Source of the DNA: Roseateles koreensis
Lineage (GTDB): Bacteria > Pseudomonadota > Gammaproteobacteria > Burkholderiales > Burkholderiaceae_C
Direction of reading: 5' to 3'
NCBI RefSeq assembly: GCF_028595305.1
Contig: NZ_JAQQXS010000008.1
Coordinates: forward strand, 62,001 to 126,000
DNA: 64,000 bases
The notes beneath the pieces were generated by a model. The model was not told where the DNA came from. It saw only the letters and a program-made list of their open reading frames with translations, and did no database searches. The position numbers and the translations under genes are program-made. Of this stretch, positions 1-11,412 are shown piece by piece (the stretch's first letter is position 1; each line of letters begins with the position of its first letter).

Positions 1-133
1 TGTCCATATGGATGCGGCCGAGTTGGGCCGCTTGCAGGCCTTCAAGCGGCAATTGGAACAAGCAGGCGGGGAGCGTTATTACGCGGAATTCTTGAAGTTG
101 TTACGCGAGGCAATCAAGTCTCAAATGTCGTGA
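1..133 (+). CDS. C-terminal fragment of an unrecognised protein
   Basis: The reading frame is open from base 2 to a TGA at 131-133, giving the last 43 codons of a gene that begins outside the window. The tail is helical and charged (it includes RYYAEFLKLLREAIKSQMS). I do not recognise a domain. A C-terminus of a periplasmic folding factor such as PpiD would look similar, but that is only an impression. No terminator is obvious after the stop. Confidence 0.5.
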   Translation, partial: VHMDAAELGRLQAFKRQLEQAGGERYYAEFLKLLREAIKSQMS

Positions 134-552
134 GCGGGGTGGTGGTGGGGGATGCCTGCCCCGACAGCCTTGTTTTGGGCTATTAACCGCATCGGCATAT
201 TCAGCACCTCTTTCAGATTGAAAGTTGCCCGTTGTGCATGTGCAAGCTGTGCCTGCCGTCAGTAAGCGGGGGAGCTTCCCACCACAGACTCTGAATCGCC
301 TACATGGTTGGCCCAAGGAGAACAAGCTTTTGCGTCGTGATGGTTTGAAGGGTTGGCAGCCGTACATCCGGGCTGTTGGTGCGGTGGCTGTTGCTGCCCA
401 TGATGGCTATTCGCAGTTGGGGTTCCTCTGAACTGCTGCGGCTGAAATATTTGCAATGAGGGGCTGAATCCTGGCGCTTAGGCGGCCATTCTTCCGTTAA
501 GCAGTCTGAAGCTGGCTCCTTTTTGAGCCAGCACCTTTGAAAAGGACTTGCG
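134..552. other. Intergenic region without a recognisable gene
   Basis: About 420 bases between the truncated gene and the lipoprotein gene. Short open frames exist on both strands but none has a ribosome site, a recognisable product or consistent codon use. It presumably carries the promoter and leader of the lipoprotein gene; the only structure I can point to is the hairpin pair at 511-545. Confidence 0.5.
511..545 (+). promoter_or_regulatory. Leader hairpins next to the lipoprotein ribosome site
   Basis: GCTGGCTC (511-518) and GAGCCAGC (525-532) form a perfect 8-bp stem around a CTTTTT loop. Directly after it CCTT (534-537) can pair with AAGG (542-545), which is part of the AAAAGGA ribosome-binding site of the gene starting at 553. 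The pairing is seen directly; control of translation is inference. Confidence 0.4.
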
Positions 553-1482
553 ATGAACGGAAAGCGGAATTGGACGGCGCTCCTGAGTGCCTTGGTTTTG
601 GCCTCGCTGCTGAGCGCCTGTGGCGGTGGCAGTGGCAGTGGCAGTGGCAGTGGTGGCGGTGATACGAGCGGTGGCAGCGCCAGCGGCTCTGGCAGCGCAG
701 GCGGCACCAGCACGACTTTCTCCTACACCCGCTATGACGTCTATGGCCTCTACAGCGCGACCCTCAACAGCAATAGCGGCCCGGTCGCCTCGATTTCGGC
801 CAGCAAGGGCGTGCTTTCGGGGGGGAACTCGTTTGCCTTTCGCGGTGCCCTGGCAGGTGGTGACACCACTATCACCTTGGGCACGGGCAGTGTGAGCTTG
901 TCCAGCCCCATCTTGACTGCTTCCGACTTGAGTTGGTTGGCCCCGGGTGCAGACGGTCAATTGATTCAGCAATGCGCTGTGGTGCGCATGGACGCTACGG
1001 GCGCCGCCACCACGGCCTACCCCAAAAGCATGCTGGTGATGGTGGCCAACACAGCCACGGCACTTACCCGCTTGAGCAGCATCCCGGCTGGCACTGATCT
1101 GTACGCGGCCGAAGACTGCAAGTTCACGGGCTCTGCCCCGACCAGCGACATCGCCGCCGTGACCGCAGCGTCCAATGACCGTGTGACGGTGAACGGCGAT
1201 GGCACTTTGAGCGCGATGCCTGTCGGCAGCGCGGCCTTCATGGTATCGGCAGCAAATGTCAGCGCGGCGCTGGCGGCTGGCGGCACGGGGCTGGACAGCA
1301 GCAGCGGCGTGCCGGTGCCCAGTACCGCAGGCCTTGCCAATGGCAGCTACGCGATGCATGCCTACAGTCTGCCTCGCGCCGGCACGGCACCGCGCTATGT
1401 GGTGATCATTCAGGCCACCCCCACGGGCGGCAGTGCGCCGGTCGGCAGCCGAGGTGTGGCATCGATGTGGGTCAGCAAGTAA
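553..1482 (+). CDS. Secreted lipoprotein with Gly/Ser linker, function unknown
   Basis: A 309-residue protein with a lipoprotein signal peptide: positively charged N-terminus (KRN), hydrophobic core, and lipobox LSAC with the acylated cysteine at residue 23. A Gly/Ser-rich linker follows (about residues 24-55), encoded in part by four GGCAGT hexamers at 628-651. The rest is a Ser/Thr/Ala/Gly-rich globular region with two widely spaced cysteines (in QQCAV and EDCKF) that could form a disulfide. Ribosome site AAAAGGA sits just upstream of the ATG. It is convergent with yidC and shares its terminator. No family was recognised; it is probably anchored to the outer membrane. Confidence 0.75.
   Translation: MNGKRNWTALLSALVLASLLSACGGGSGSGSGSGGGDTSGGSASGSGSAGGTSTTFSYTRYDVYGLYSATLNSNSGPVASISASKGVLSGGNSFAFRGALAGGDTTITLGTGSVSLSSPILTASDLSWLAPGADGQLIQQCAVVRMDATGAATTAYPKSMLVMVANTATALTRLSSIPAGTDLYAAEDCKFTGSAPTSDIAAVTAASNDRVTVNGDGTLSAMPVGSAAFMVSAANVSAALAAGGTGLDSSSGVPVPSTAGLANGSYAMHAYSLPRAGTAPRYVVIIQATPTGGSAPVGSRGVASMWVSK
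628..651 (+). repeat. Four in-frame GGCAGT hexamers
   Basis: Four perfect tandem copies of a 6-bp unit encode Gly-Ser repeats immediately after the lipoprotein cysteine. Gain or loss of a unit would keep the frame and only change linker length. Confidence 0.8.
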
Positions 1483-1512
1483 AGCCGAACCAGCTGGCCC
1501 GGTGCGCCCACA

Positions 1513-1546
1513 AAAAAGCCCCCGCATCTGCATGCGGGGGCTTTTT
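1513..1546. terminator. Bidirectional terminator between lipoprotein gene and yidC
   Basis: A 15-bp perfect stem, 1513-1527 paired with 1532-1546, with loop CTGC, GC core and an A-run on one side and T-run on the other. It lies between two convergent genes, so it can work as an intrinsic terminator on both strands. Confidence 0.9.
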
Positions 1547-1568
1547 CACGAGACCGATTGTGCGGGCG

Positions 1569-3296
1569 TCAGTTCTGCACACCCAACTGCTTGTTGATCA
1601 TCCACTGCTGGGCGATGGACAAGATGTTGTTGGTCAACCAGTACAGCACCAGACCCGACGGGAAAACGAAGAACATGAAGCTGAAAGCCAGCGGCATGAA
1701 CCACATCATCTTGGCTTGCACGGGGTCAGGCGATTTGGGGTTCAAGGCGACTTGAGCCAAGCTGGACAGCGTCATCAAGATGGGCAGGATGAAGTACGGG
1801 TCTTTGGCCGACAGGTCGGTGATCCAGCCCAGCCAAGGCGCACCGCGCATTTCAACCGTAGACAGCAGAACCCAGTACAAGCCCATGAAGAAGGGCATTT
1901 GCAGGAAGATGGGCAAGCAGCCGCCGACGGGGTTGACCTTCTCTTCCTTGTAGATGCGCATCATCTCTTGCTGCATCTCTTGGGGCTTGTCTTTCAGGCG
2001 CTCGCGCATGGCCTGGATCTTCGGGCCCACGGCCTTCATCTTGGCCATGCTGCGGTAGGCGCTGGCATTGAGCCAGTAGAACGCCGCCTTGAGCAGCACC
2101 ACCAGGGCGATGATGGCCCAGCCCCAGTTGCCCAGATAGTTGTGCAGCTTTTCAAGCAGCCAGAACAGCGGCTTGGCCAGGATGGCGAAGATGCCGTAGT
2201 CCTTCACCAACTCCAGGCCAGGGGCCAGGGCGGCGAGCTTCTTTTCTTCCTGCGGGCCGACGAAGAGCTGGTCGTCGCGAATTTGCGAGGCGCCGGGTGC
2301 CAGGGTCGGCATGGTGAAGACCATGCCCACAGCGTACTGGTCGGGCGCAGCGCCCTTGACCTTGTTCACGAAGAACTCACGCTGGCCGGCTTCGTCATGC
2401 AACCAGGCGCTGGCGAAGTAATGCTGCACCATGGCCACCCAGCCATTGGCGGCGGTCTTTTCGACGTCGACCTTGTCTTTGTCGATGTCTTTGAACTCGA
2501 CCTTGTGGAACTTGGCCGTGTCGCTGTACACCGCTGGGCCGGTGAAGGTCGAGGAGAAGCCCGAACCCTTGGAGGCCGAGACGCCGTCGCGCACCAGTTG
2601 CACATAAACCTGCGGCGTGACCGCTGCGGCGCCTGCGTTGATCACCTCATGGCGCACGCCGATCACGTAGTCGCCTCGCTTGAAGGTGAAGGTCTTGACC
2701 AGCTTGACGCCACCCACCTCGGGCGACTCCATGCGCACGGTCAACTCGGCCATGCCGTCTTTCAGCGTGCGCTCGCCAGGCACCACCGTCATCAGCGTGT
2801 TGTGTGTAGGCAGTTGCTCACCCTTGCTACCCAGCAGGCCCGACTGCGCCTTGTAACTGCGCGTGGCGGCGTCTAGCAACACGATGGGTTGTTGCTGCAC
2901 GGCGTGCTTTTGCTTGAGGCCCACCAACTCCATCAGCGGGTCGAACAAGCCGGGCTCGGGTGCGTCGAGGTAATTCAGCAGCTCGACGCGGCTGACATCG
3001 CCGCCCAGGCTGTCCAGCGTGACGTTCAACACGTCGGTCTTGACCAGCACTTTCTCGGCTTGCAGCGTGGGCGCCGCGCCAGTGGCGATGGCCGCAGGCG
3101 TTGTTGCGCCATTGGCCATGGGCGTTGGCAGGCCCGTGGCGGTGTTGCCATTGCCCGAGGCGGCCACTGCGGCGGCCTTGGGGGCGGCCGGGCTGAACAT
3201 GGACGGATGCCCATTGTGTTTTTGCCAACCGTCCCACAACAGGACGAGAGACATGGTGAACACCACCCACAGCACGGTGCGGCGTATATCAGTCAT
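1569..3296 (-). CDS. yidC: Membrane protein insertase YidC/OxaA
   Basis: A 575-residue inner-membrane insertase that works alone or with SecYEG to fold and insert membrane proteins. It has the Gram-negative layout: an N-terminal membrane segment (about 6-22), an Ala-rich linker, a large periplasmic beta-domain (about 75-340) and the conserved C-terminal insertase core. The core contains the hydrophilic-groove arginine in ASAYRSMAKMK, the coiled-coil hairpin (ERLKDKPQEMQQEMMRIYK) and the motif NPVGGCLPIFLQMPFF. It ends in INKQLGVQN. The start overlaps the yidD end by 8 bp, so the two are translated as a unit in the rpmH-rnpA-yidD-yidC cluster. The usual next gene, mnmE, is absent here. Confidence 0.97.
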   Translation of the reverse strand: MTDIRRTVLWVVFTMSLVLLWDGWQKHNGHPSMFSPAAPKAAAVAASGNGNTATGLPTPMANGATTPAAIATGAAPTLQAEKVLVKTDVLNVTLDSLGGDVSRVELLNYLDAPEPGLFDPLMELVGLKQKHAVQQQPIVLLDAATRSYKAQSGLLGSKGEQLPTHNTLMTVVPGERTLKDGMAELTVRMESPEVGGVKLVKTFTFKRGDYVIGVRHEVINAGAAAVTPQVYVQLVRDGVSASKGSGFSSTFTGPAVYSDTAKFHKVEFKDIDKDKVDVEKTAANGWVAMVQHYFASAWLHDEAGQREFFVNKVKGAAPDQYAVGMVFTMPTLAPGASQIRDDQLFVGPQEEKKLAALAPGLELVKDYGIFAILAKPLFWLLEKLHNYLGNWGWAIIALVVLLKAAFYWLNASAYRSMAKMKAVGPKIQAMRERLKDKPQEMQQEMMRIYKEEKVNPVGGCLPIFLQMPFFMGLYWVLLSTVEMRGAPWLGWITDLSAKDPYFILPILMTLSSLAQVALNPKSPDPVQAKMMWFMPLAFSFMFFVFPSGLVLYWLTNNILSIAQQWMINKQLGVQN

Positions 3297-3621
3297 GGGG
3301 AAGCTTCTGAAGTAGAGGGGTGGAGGGGCAGGGACCAGGCGCCTTGCTCAAGCCGAGGTGGGCAAACAGCGAGGGCGCTTGTTCGGGCACGCCATCATGG
3401 CCGCCCGCGCAAAAAGGATTGCAACGCAAAATTCGGGCTGCAGCCAAGTAAGTGCCCGCTGCGGCGCCGTGGCGCTGCAGGGCTTCAATGGCGTAGACCG
3501 AACAGGTCGGGGCAAATCGGCATGACGCCCCCAGCCAGGGACTCAGCAGGAGGCGATACCCACGCACCAAACCGACCAAAGCACGCTCGGCCAGGGTCGG
3601 AGGGACAGGGGTGTCGCTCAT
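3289..3621 (-). CDS. yidD: Membrane protein insertion efficiency factor YidD
   Basis: A 110-residue member of the YidD family, small membrane-associated proteins thought to assist YidC insertion. The family signature is present: SPWLGASCRFAPTCSVYAIE followed by RCNPFCAGGHDGVP with the conserved cysteines. The amphipathic N-terminus (LVGLVRGYRLLLSPW) fits membrane association. The tail beyond about residue 80 is longer than in many homologs. It lies 19 bp after rnpA and overlaps yidC, as is standard for this cluster. Confidence 0.95.
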   Translation of the reverse strand: MSDTPVPPTLAERALVGLVRGYRLLLSPWLGASCRFAPTCSVYAIEALQRHGAAAGTYLAAARILRCNPFCAGGHDGVPEQAPSLFAHLGLSKAPGPCPSTPLLQKLPHD

Positions 3622-3640
3622 GGGGAGATTGCCTGAGGCC

Positions 3641-4105
3641 TCAGGCCTTGGGGCGGGCGCTTAACACGCGGCCCACCAACTGCGCCAGTTCGGTGCGCGC
3701 AGCCAAGCGCAGCGCATCAGACGAGGCGCTGGGAAATTGTTTGCGATCAAACGGCGAACGCAGCCGCACCACCCAGAGACCGGGTGGCAGCAAAGGCTGC
3801 TGGTCGAAAGCCGCACGGATTTGTCGCTTCAGCAAAGAACGCGTGACCGAGCGCTTGGCATGCCGCTTAGGCACCACCACGCCCAGCCAGGCGGCCTCGG
3901 GCGGCAACTCATCCACAGGGTTGTGGGTGAATTGTGGGTCACCTGTTGATAACTCGCCATCTGCTGTGGACAAAGCCCGTGTGAGCTTGGCAGGCAGAGA
4001 GGGCGACGCTGCCAGATGGTGCACCGCAAAATGAGCACTGCGCGCACGGCTGGGCTTGCCCAGCACGCGTTCAAAGTCGGCCGATCGCACGATGCGGCCG
4101 ATCAT
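3641..4105 (-). CDS. rnpA: Ribonuclease P protein component
   Basis: A 154-residue RNase P protein subunit, which with the M1 RNA removes tRNA 5' leaders in the cytoplasm. The basic RNR motif region KRHAKRSVTRSLLKRQIR and the N-terminal IVRSADFERVLGKP are typical. Compared with the usual length of about 115-125, there is an extra segment around residues 43-72, rich in Ser, Pro and acidic residues, between the first strands. The DNA encoding this insertion contains a cluster of DnaA-box-like sequences (separate entry). The gene follows rpmH by 17 bp. Confidence 0.93.
   Translation of the reverse strand: MIGRIVRSADFERVLGKPSRARSAHFAVHHLAASPSLPAKLTRALSTADGELSTGDPQFTHNPVDELPPEAAWLGVVVPKRHAKRSVTRSLLKRQIRAAFDQQPLLPPGLWVVRLRSPFDRKQFPSASSDALRLAARTELAQLVGRVLSARPKA
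3909..3973. other. Cluster of DnaA-box-like 9-mers inside rnpA
   Basis: Against the consensus TTATCCACA (either strand) I count TCATCCACA at 3909-3917, TGTTGATAA at 3944-3952 and TGTGGACAA at 3965-3973, each with one mismatch, plus TGTGGGTGA (3922-3930) and TGTGGGTCA (3933-3941) with two. Five sites in 65 bp is far above chance, and they coincide with the variable rnpA insertion. Binding by DnaA is inference. Confidence 0.5.
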
Positions 4106-4122
4106 GGGTCGGGTGTCTGGGC

Positions 4123-4257
4123 TCAGACAGCCAGACGCTTGCGGCCCTTGGCGCGGCGTGCGGCGATGACGGCGCGGCCACCGCGGGTCTTCATGCGGAC
4201 GAGGAAGCCGTGAGTGCGGGCGCGACGGGTCTTGGATGCTTGGTAAGTGCGTTTCAT
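4123..4257 (-). CDS. rpmH: 50S ribosomal protein L34
   Basis: A 44-residue, very basic protein starting [18 protein letters not shown] and ending AKGRKRLAV, the full-length L34 sequence pattern. It is a late-assembling component of the large ribosomal subunit. It heads the leftward cluster rpmH-rnpA-yidD-yidC, and its promoter must lie in the oriC region to its right. The conserved bacterial arrangement rpmH next to dnaA supports the call. Confidence 0.97.
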   Translation of the reverse strand: MKRTYQASKTRRARTHGFLVRMKTRGGRAVIAARRAKGRKRLAV

Positions 4258-4363
4258 GATGGAGGCCTCTTGAGAAGGTCTAAGGACGTCGGATGACGCG
4301 TTAGCGGTTGGGCGAAATCGCCGGATGCAAATCGATTGACGCTCTGCGGTACTTTAGCGCCGT

Positions 4364-4425
4364 GTTCTACGGCGCTTTTGCAGCGCTGTTTTGCGGCGCT
4401 GTTTTACGGCGCATTTCTCCGGCCT
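4364..4425 (+). repeat. Degenerate 12-13-bp tandem repeats in the origin region
   Basis: Successive units read GTTCTACGGCGC, TTTTGCAGCGCTG (4376-4388), TTTTGCGGCGCTG (4389-4401), TTTTACGGCGCAT (4402-4414) and a degenerate copy. A T-rich start and GC-rich end repeat with a 13-bp period, reminiscent in spacing (not in sequence) of the 13-mers of the E. coli origin. Confidence 0.6.
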
Positions 4426-4792
4426 GGGCCTTCGAGACGTACCGCGCCAGAGCGCTGTCAATGCTGTGGCCCGCCGCACTTGCAAACCTTGAGGGCCCTG
4501 ACTTGATCAAGCTTGTGAACAAGTCGGCGGCGGATTCAAGATGCGCAGGTGCGAAAAGGCGGCAGAGTTTGGACCCTTGACGGAATAAGCCGGCCTGACT
4601 TTGAAAGTCCTCCCTAGAGTGCATTGGCTTGCGCTCCCCGGGAGTAGGTCGTACCTATCCAACATCGTCCAACGCTTCGCTTAACTTATCCAGCGTCCGG
4701 AAAACCCGCGATTACACCAAAGTTTTTTGATCAGGTCAATCCCTGAGCGCCCGGGCTTTGGATTTGTCAGGTCTTTCCCTTGGTAAAAATTC

Positions 4793-4801
4793 TGTGGATA
4801 A
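4793..4801 (-). promoter_or_regulatory. Perfect DnaA box upstream of dnaA
   Basis: TGTGGATAA is the exact complement of TTATCCACA. It lies 60 bp before the dnaA ATG and just upstream of a possible -10 element TACAAT (4828-4833), a position suited to autoregulation of dnaA as well as origin function. Confidence 0.7.
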
Positions 4802-4861
4802 CCTCGTCCCCGGCGGCCTTGAACCCGTACAATCTGGCCGCTCTAGAACAAGTTTTCCACA

Positions 4862-6406
4862 ATGAGCGTAGATATGCATCAGGTGCAGAGTGCAGGCACG
4901 CCGAACGCGGACACGCTGGGCGCCGACCTTTGGCAACGCGGTTGCGAGCGTTTGGCCACCGAACTCCCTGAACAACAATTCAACACCTGGATTCGACCCC
5001 TGCCCCCAGCCGTGGTGGCTGATGGTGCGGGCGCAGACGGCCTGGTTTTTTCCTTGCGTGTGCCCAACCGCTTCAAGCTGGACTGGATTCGCAATCAGTA
5101 CGCCGGCCGTATCGAGTCCATTTTGACGGAACTCGCCGGCAAACCGGCGCGCCTGGAATTGGCCTTGGCCGCCCGTGAGCCCCTGGCGCGTGCCCTGCCT
5201 TTGGCGCCCGCGAGTCAGCCGATGCCGGTTGGCCAGGTTTTGCACAACGGTTTGCGGCCGGTGTCCGCCAAGCCTGAAGGCGCCCCGCTCGAGGCCGCGC
5301 TGCCCGGGGCTACGCAGGGTCAGCCGGTGGCGCAAGCCAGTCTTCAGGCTGCGCCGGCGGGGCAGAACTTGCCGCCCAGTGCCAGCCGTCACCGCATCAA
5401 CAGCGCCCTCACCTTTGACAACCTGGTGCCTGGCCGCGCCAACCAGATGGCGCGTACGGCGGCATTGCATGTGGCCGGTGCGCCGGGTCAGATGTACAAC
5501 CCGCTGTTCATCTACGGTGGCGTTGGCCTGGGCAAGACGCATTTGATCCACGCCGTGGGCAATGCCTTGCTCAAAGACAAGCCCGACGCCCGGGTGTTGT
5601 ACCTGCATGCCGAGCAGTTCATCTCCGACGTGGTGAAGAACTACCAGCGCAAGACCTTTGACGAGTTGAAGGCCAAGTACCACTCGCTCGATTTGCTGTT
5701 GATCGACGATGTGCAGTTCTTCGCTGGCAAGGAGCGCACGCAAGAAGAGTTTTTCAACGCCTTCGAGGCCTTGTTGGCCAAGCGCGCCCACATCATCATG
5801 ACCAGCGACACCTACCCCAAGGGCCTGGCTGACATTGATGAGCGCCTAACCTCCCGCTTCGACGCCGGCTTGACGGTGGCCATTGAGCCGCCCGAGTTGG
5901 AAATGCGCGTGGCGATCCTGATCAAGAAGGCCGAGGCTGAACAAACGCCCATGCCCGAGGATGTGGCCTTCTTCATCGCCAAAAACGTGCGCGCCAACGT
6001 GCGCGAGCTGGAAGGCGCGCTGCGCAAGGTGCTGGCCTACAGCCGCTTCTCGCACAAGGAAATCAATATCCAGTTGGCCCGAGAGGCGCTGAAAGACCTG
6101 CTCTCGATCCAGAACCGGCAAGTGTCTGTGGAAAACATCCAAAAGACGGTGGCCGACTTCTACAAGATCAAGATCGCCGACATGTACAGCAAGAAGCGCC
6201 CAGCCAGCATCGCCCGGCCGCGTCAGATTGCCATGTATCTGGCCAAGGAAATGACGCAGAAGAGCCTGCCCGAGATTGGTGAGCTGTTCGGCGGGCGCGA
6301 CCACACGACCGTGCTGCACGCCGTGCGCAAGATCGGCGGCGAGCGCCAGAAAAACACCGAGCTGAACCAGCAACTGCATGTGTTGGAGCAAACGCTCAAG
6401 GGTTGA
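4862..6406 (+). CDS. dnaA: Chromosomal replication initiator DnaA
   Basis: A 514-residue AAA+ initiator that binds DnaA boxes, melts oriC and loads DnaB. Domain I (about 20-100) contains [22 protein letters not shown] low-complexity Ala/Pro/Gln linker (domain II, about 105-175) is followed by the ATPase domain with Walker [10 protein letters not shown] (about 219-227) and Walker [11 protein letters not shown] (about 277). The C-terminal DNA-binding domain carries the family signature [15 protein letters not shown] (about 477-491). There is no clear Shine-Dalgarno before the ATG; a DnaA-box-like sequence abuts the start. Confidence 0.98.
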   Translation: MSVDMHQVQSAGTPNADTLGADLWQRGCERLATELPEQQFNTWIRPLPPAVVADGAGADGLVFSLRVPNRFKLDWIRNQYAGRIESILTELAGKPARLELALAAREPLARALPLAPASQPMPVGQVLHNGLRPVSAKPEGAPLEAALPGATQGQPVAQASLQAAPAGQNLPPSASRHRINSALTFDNLVPGRANQMARTAALHVAGAPGQMYNPLFIYGGVGLGKTHLIHAVGNALLKDKPDARVLYLHAEQFISDVVKNYQRKTFDELKAKYHSLDLLLIDDVQFFAGKERTQEEFFNAFEALLAKRAHIIMTSDTYPKGLADIDERLTSRFDAGLTVAIEPPELEMRVAILIKKAEAEQTPMPEDVAFFIAKNVRANVRELEGALRKVLAYSRFSHKEINIQLAREALKDLLSIQNRQVSVENIQKTVADFYKIKIADMYSKKRPASIARPRQIAMYLAKEMTQKSLPEIGELFGGRDHTTVLHAVRKIGGERQKNTELNQQLHVLEQTLKG

Positions 6407-6544
6407 GCGGGCCGGAAAGCGCGGTCGCACGCAAAGACATGGCCCCAGTGCGGCGGAAACAGCGCATATCTGGGTCAAAATGCGAGTTGTTGTTTCCGCG
6501 CGCGCGGATCAAGCGCGTATCAAAACAAGTGAAAAGAGGTTGAC

Positions 6545-10349
<3,805 letters not shown>

Positions 10350-10361
10350 TTTGTCGGGCGA

Positions 10362-10416
10362 CAGAGAAAGTGAGATCTGTGCCAGGTATGTGAAAAGGTA
10401 CTGCCAGAGAAAGTGA
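10362..10416 (+). repeat. 12-bp direct repeat after gyrB
   Basis: CAGAGAAAGTGA occurs at 10362-10373 and again at 10405-10416, 43 bp apart, between the gyrB stop and the terminator. No transposase is next to it; it may be a scar of an insertion or deletion. Confidence 0.6.
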
Positions 10417-10417
10417 C

Positions 10418-10452
10418 AAGGCCCAGCATTGCTGGGCCTTCGCTTTTCTTTC
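10418..10452 (+). terminator. gyrB terminator
   Basis: AAGGCCCAG (10418-10426) pairs with CTGGGCCTT (10432-10440) around CATTG, followed by a T-rich tract (CGCTTTTCTTT). It is a strong intrinsic terminator for the rightward gyrB transcript and, by its A-run, may also stop leftward transcription of the hsdM remnant region. Confidence 0.85.
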
Positions 10453-10492
10453 TAGCTTTGCAGCGTTTGGCGCTATTCGATCCCTAGATGAC

Positions 10493-10906
10493 CTATTGCG
10501 CCGACCCGTTGATGAGCGCCAGCGCGTGCCGTAGGTCATCCGCCACCAGGCGTGAGAGTTCGTCCAATCTGGCCAGCCCAGGCTGCCGGGCGCTCCCGTC
10601 ATCCTCAGTCACAGCCAAATCCCACAAGCATTCCTCGGTGGCAAGGATCTCCTGTATGCGGTAGGACAGAGACGATGATCCCCCTGCGGTGACCTTCCCT
10701 GCCGCGTCGCGTCGAGCCTTGCCGCTCTTGTAGAGTTTCAAGAACTCGTCAAGGTCCTCGCGCTGAAGCGGGTTCGTCTTTAGGGAATAGCGCTTCGCGG
10801 TGCGCAACTCGTAGATCCGCAGGTGCTCAGTTCGCTGAGGCTTCTCGCCCGCTTGACGTCGGTCGAAGAAGAGTACGTTGGCCTTGACCCCTTGGGCATA
10901 GAACTG
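10493..10906 (-). pseudogene. Truncated type I restriction methylase (HsdM) C-terminal fragment
   Basis: The frame encodes a C-terminal piece of an N6-adenine methylase subunit: FYAQGVKANVLFFDRR and RIYELRTAKRYSLKTNPLQR followed by EDLDEFLKLY match the region after the catalytic core of HsdM proteins. The N-terminal two thirds, including the SAM-binding and NPPY motifs, are missing. Upstream of FYAQGVK (about 10904) the translation (LLAKKRDEVQ) is antisense to another gene remnant, so the break point is at about 10904-10907. Type I systems often sit beside gyrB in Burkholderia relatives (recalled, not checked). It should be non-functional. Confidence 0.65.
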
Positions 10907-11026
10907 GACTTCATCGCGTTTCTTCGCGAGAAGTACCCCCAGTCGCACAGCGATATAAAGCAATCATTTGTGGATGGGGATTTTGTGATCCTCCATGTCC
11001 AAGCAGTCCGAGAGCCGGGCACTCGG
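10907..11026 (+). pseudogene. SnoaL-like protein fragment
   Basis: About 40 codons read DFIAFLREKYPQSHSDIKQS then FVDGDFVILHVQAVREPGTR, which resembles the middle of SnoaL-like (NTF2-fold) proteins, where a D(I/V)K-x-x-(L/V)-x-(E/D)GD pattern precedes a V-x-V-H-x-(H/Q) strand. Both ends are lost: the 5' side abuts the hsdM fragment and the 3' side diverges after REPGTR. There is no start codon or ribosome site for a complete gene. The assignment rests on recall of the family pattern. Confidence 0.4.
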
Positions 11027-11039
11027 GAACCCGGCGCCC

Positions 11040-11069
11040 CAACAACCGTCAATTCAACAACCGCCAATT
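11040..11069 (+). repeat. 15-bp imperfect tandem duplication
   Basis: CAACAACCGTCAATT (11040-11054) is followed directly by CAACAACCGCCAATT (11055-11069), one mismatch. It lies just beyond the SnoaL-like fragment and marks rearranged DNA. Confidence 0.75.
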
Positions 11070-11299
11070 GATCCTGCTTGAGCGCTTAAGGGCTGATCAC
11101 CCGGGGCCGGCCCCCAGTCCACGCCCGCTTCTACTTCGGTCAACAGCAAGCCGCTGCGAAGCTCATGGCTTGAATTGAACCAACCGCAGCTGTCTTGCGG
11201 CGCGGCCCGCTCAGGTGGGTTGGTGCACTGAAAAGGCCCGACCATTGCCGCGACGCGTTGGAGGGACGCGGGGCGTCGCAAGAAGATTGAAATAGACAT
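11054..11299 (-). CDS. Possible small hypothetical protein
   Basis: An 81-codon frame whose middle, CGWFNSSHELRSGLLLTEVE, recalls a short protein type seen in Burkholderiales with a W-F-D-S-S-x-(E/D)-L-(R/Q)-x-G-L pattern. That similarity is from memory. The frame runs into the tandem duplication at its 3' end, so the C-terminus may be abnormal. There is no convincing ribosome site. It may be a real small gene, a remnant, or chance. Confidence 0.28.
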   Translation of the reverse strand: MSISIFLRRPASLQRVAAMVGPFQCTNPPERAAPQDSCGWFNSSHELRSGLLLTEVEAGVDWGPAPGDQPLSAQAGSIGGC

Positions 11300-11412
11300 G
11301 GTGGGCGTTTGAGCAAGACGGTGGACCTAGCACACCTTGCATCCTCGCCGCACGTGTCAGCGCCTACCATCACCCCTGCGGGGGAGGTCTCATGGAAATT
11401 TTGCCAAGCCGT

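Larger units (their letters stand above)
4258..4861. other. oriC: Candidate chromosomal origin region (rpmH-dnaA intergenic)
   Basis: This 604-bp gap separates divergent rpmH and dnaA. It has one perfect DnaA box, TGTGGATAA at 4793-4801, a one-mismatch box TTTTCCACA at 4853-4861 touching the dnaA start, and a weaker TTATCCAGC at 4686-4694. An AT-rich stretch at about 4711-4740 (with a T6 run and GATC) could be the unwinding element. A run of about 13-bp repeats lies at 4364-4425. The region also holds both promoters. Origin function is inferred from position and boxes; the box density is modest, so the rnpA cluster may be part of the same origin. Confidence 0.6.

Noticed and set aside
478-1533. 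A 351-codon frame on the minus strand opposite the lipoprotein gene
   Set aside because: Its translation is low-complexity Ala/Arg/His, without start context or family; it mirrors the GC-rich codons of the real gene, which has a signal peptide and ribosome site.
1467-4034. Long + strand frames (469 and 381 codons) across yidC, yidD and rnpA
   Set aside because: They are antisense to three well-conserved genes and encode His/Gln/Gly-rich nonsense.
4308-4580. 90-codon frame in the rpmH-dnaA gap
   Set aside because: It spans the 13-bp repeats, has no ribosome site and no recognisable product; the position is that of the origin.
10823-11071. Intact 82-codon gene on the + strand
   Set aside because: Only about 40 codons resemble a SnoaL-like protein; both ends are unrelated sequence, so it is a fragment.
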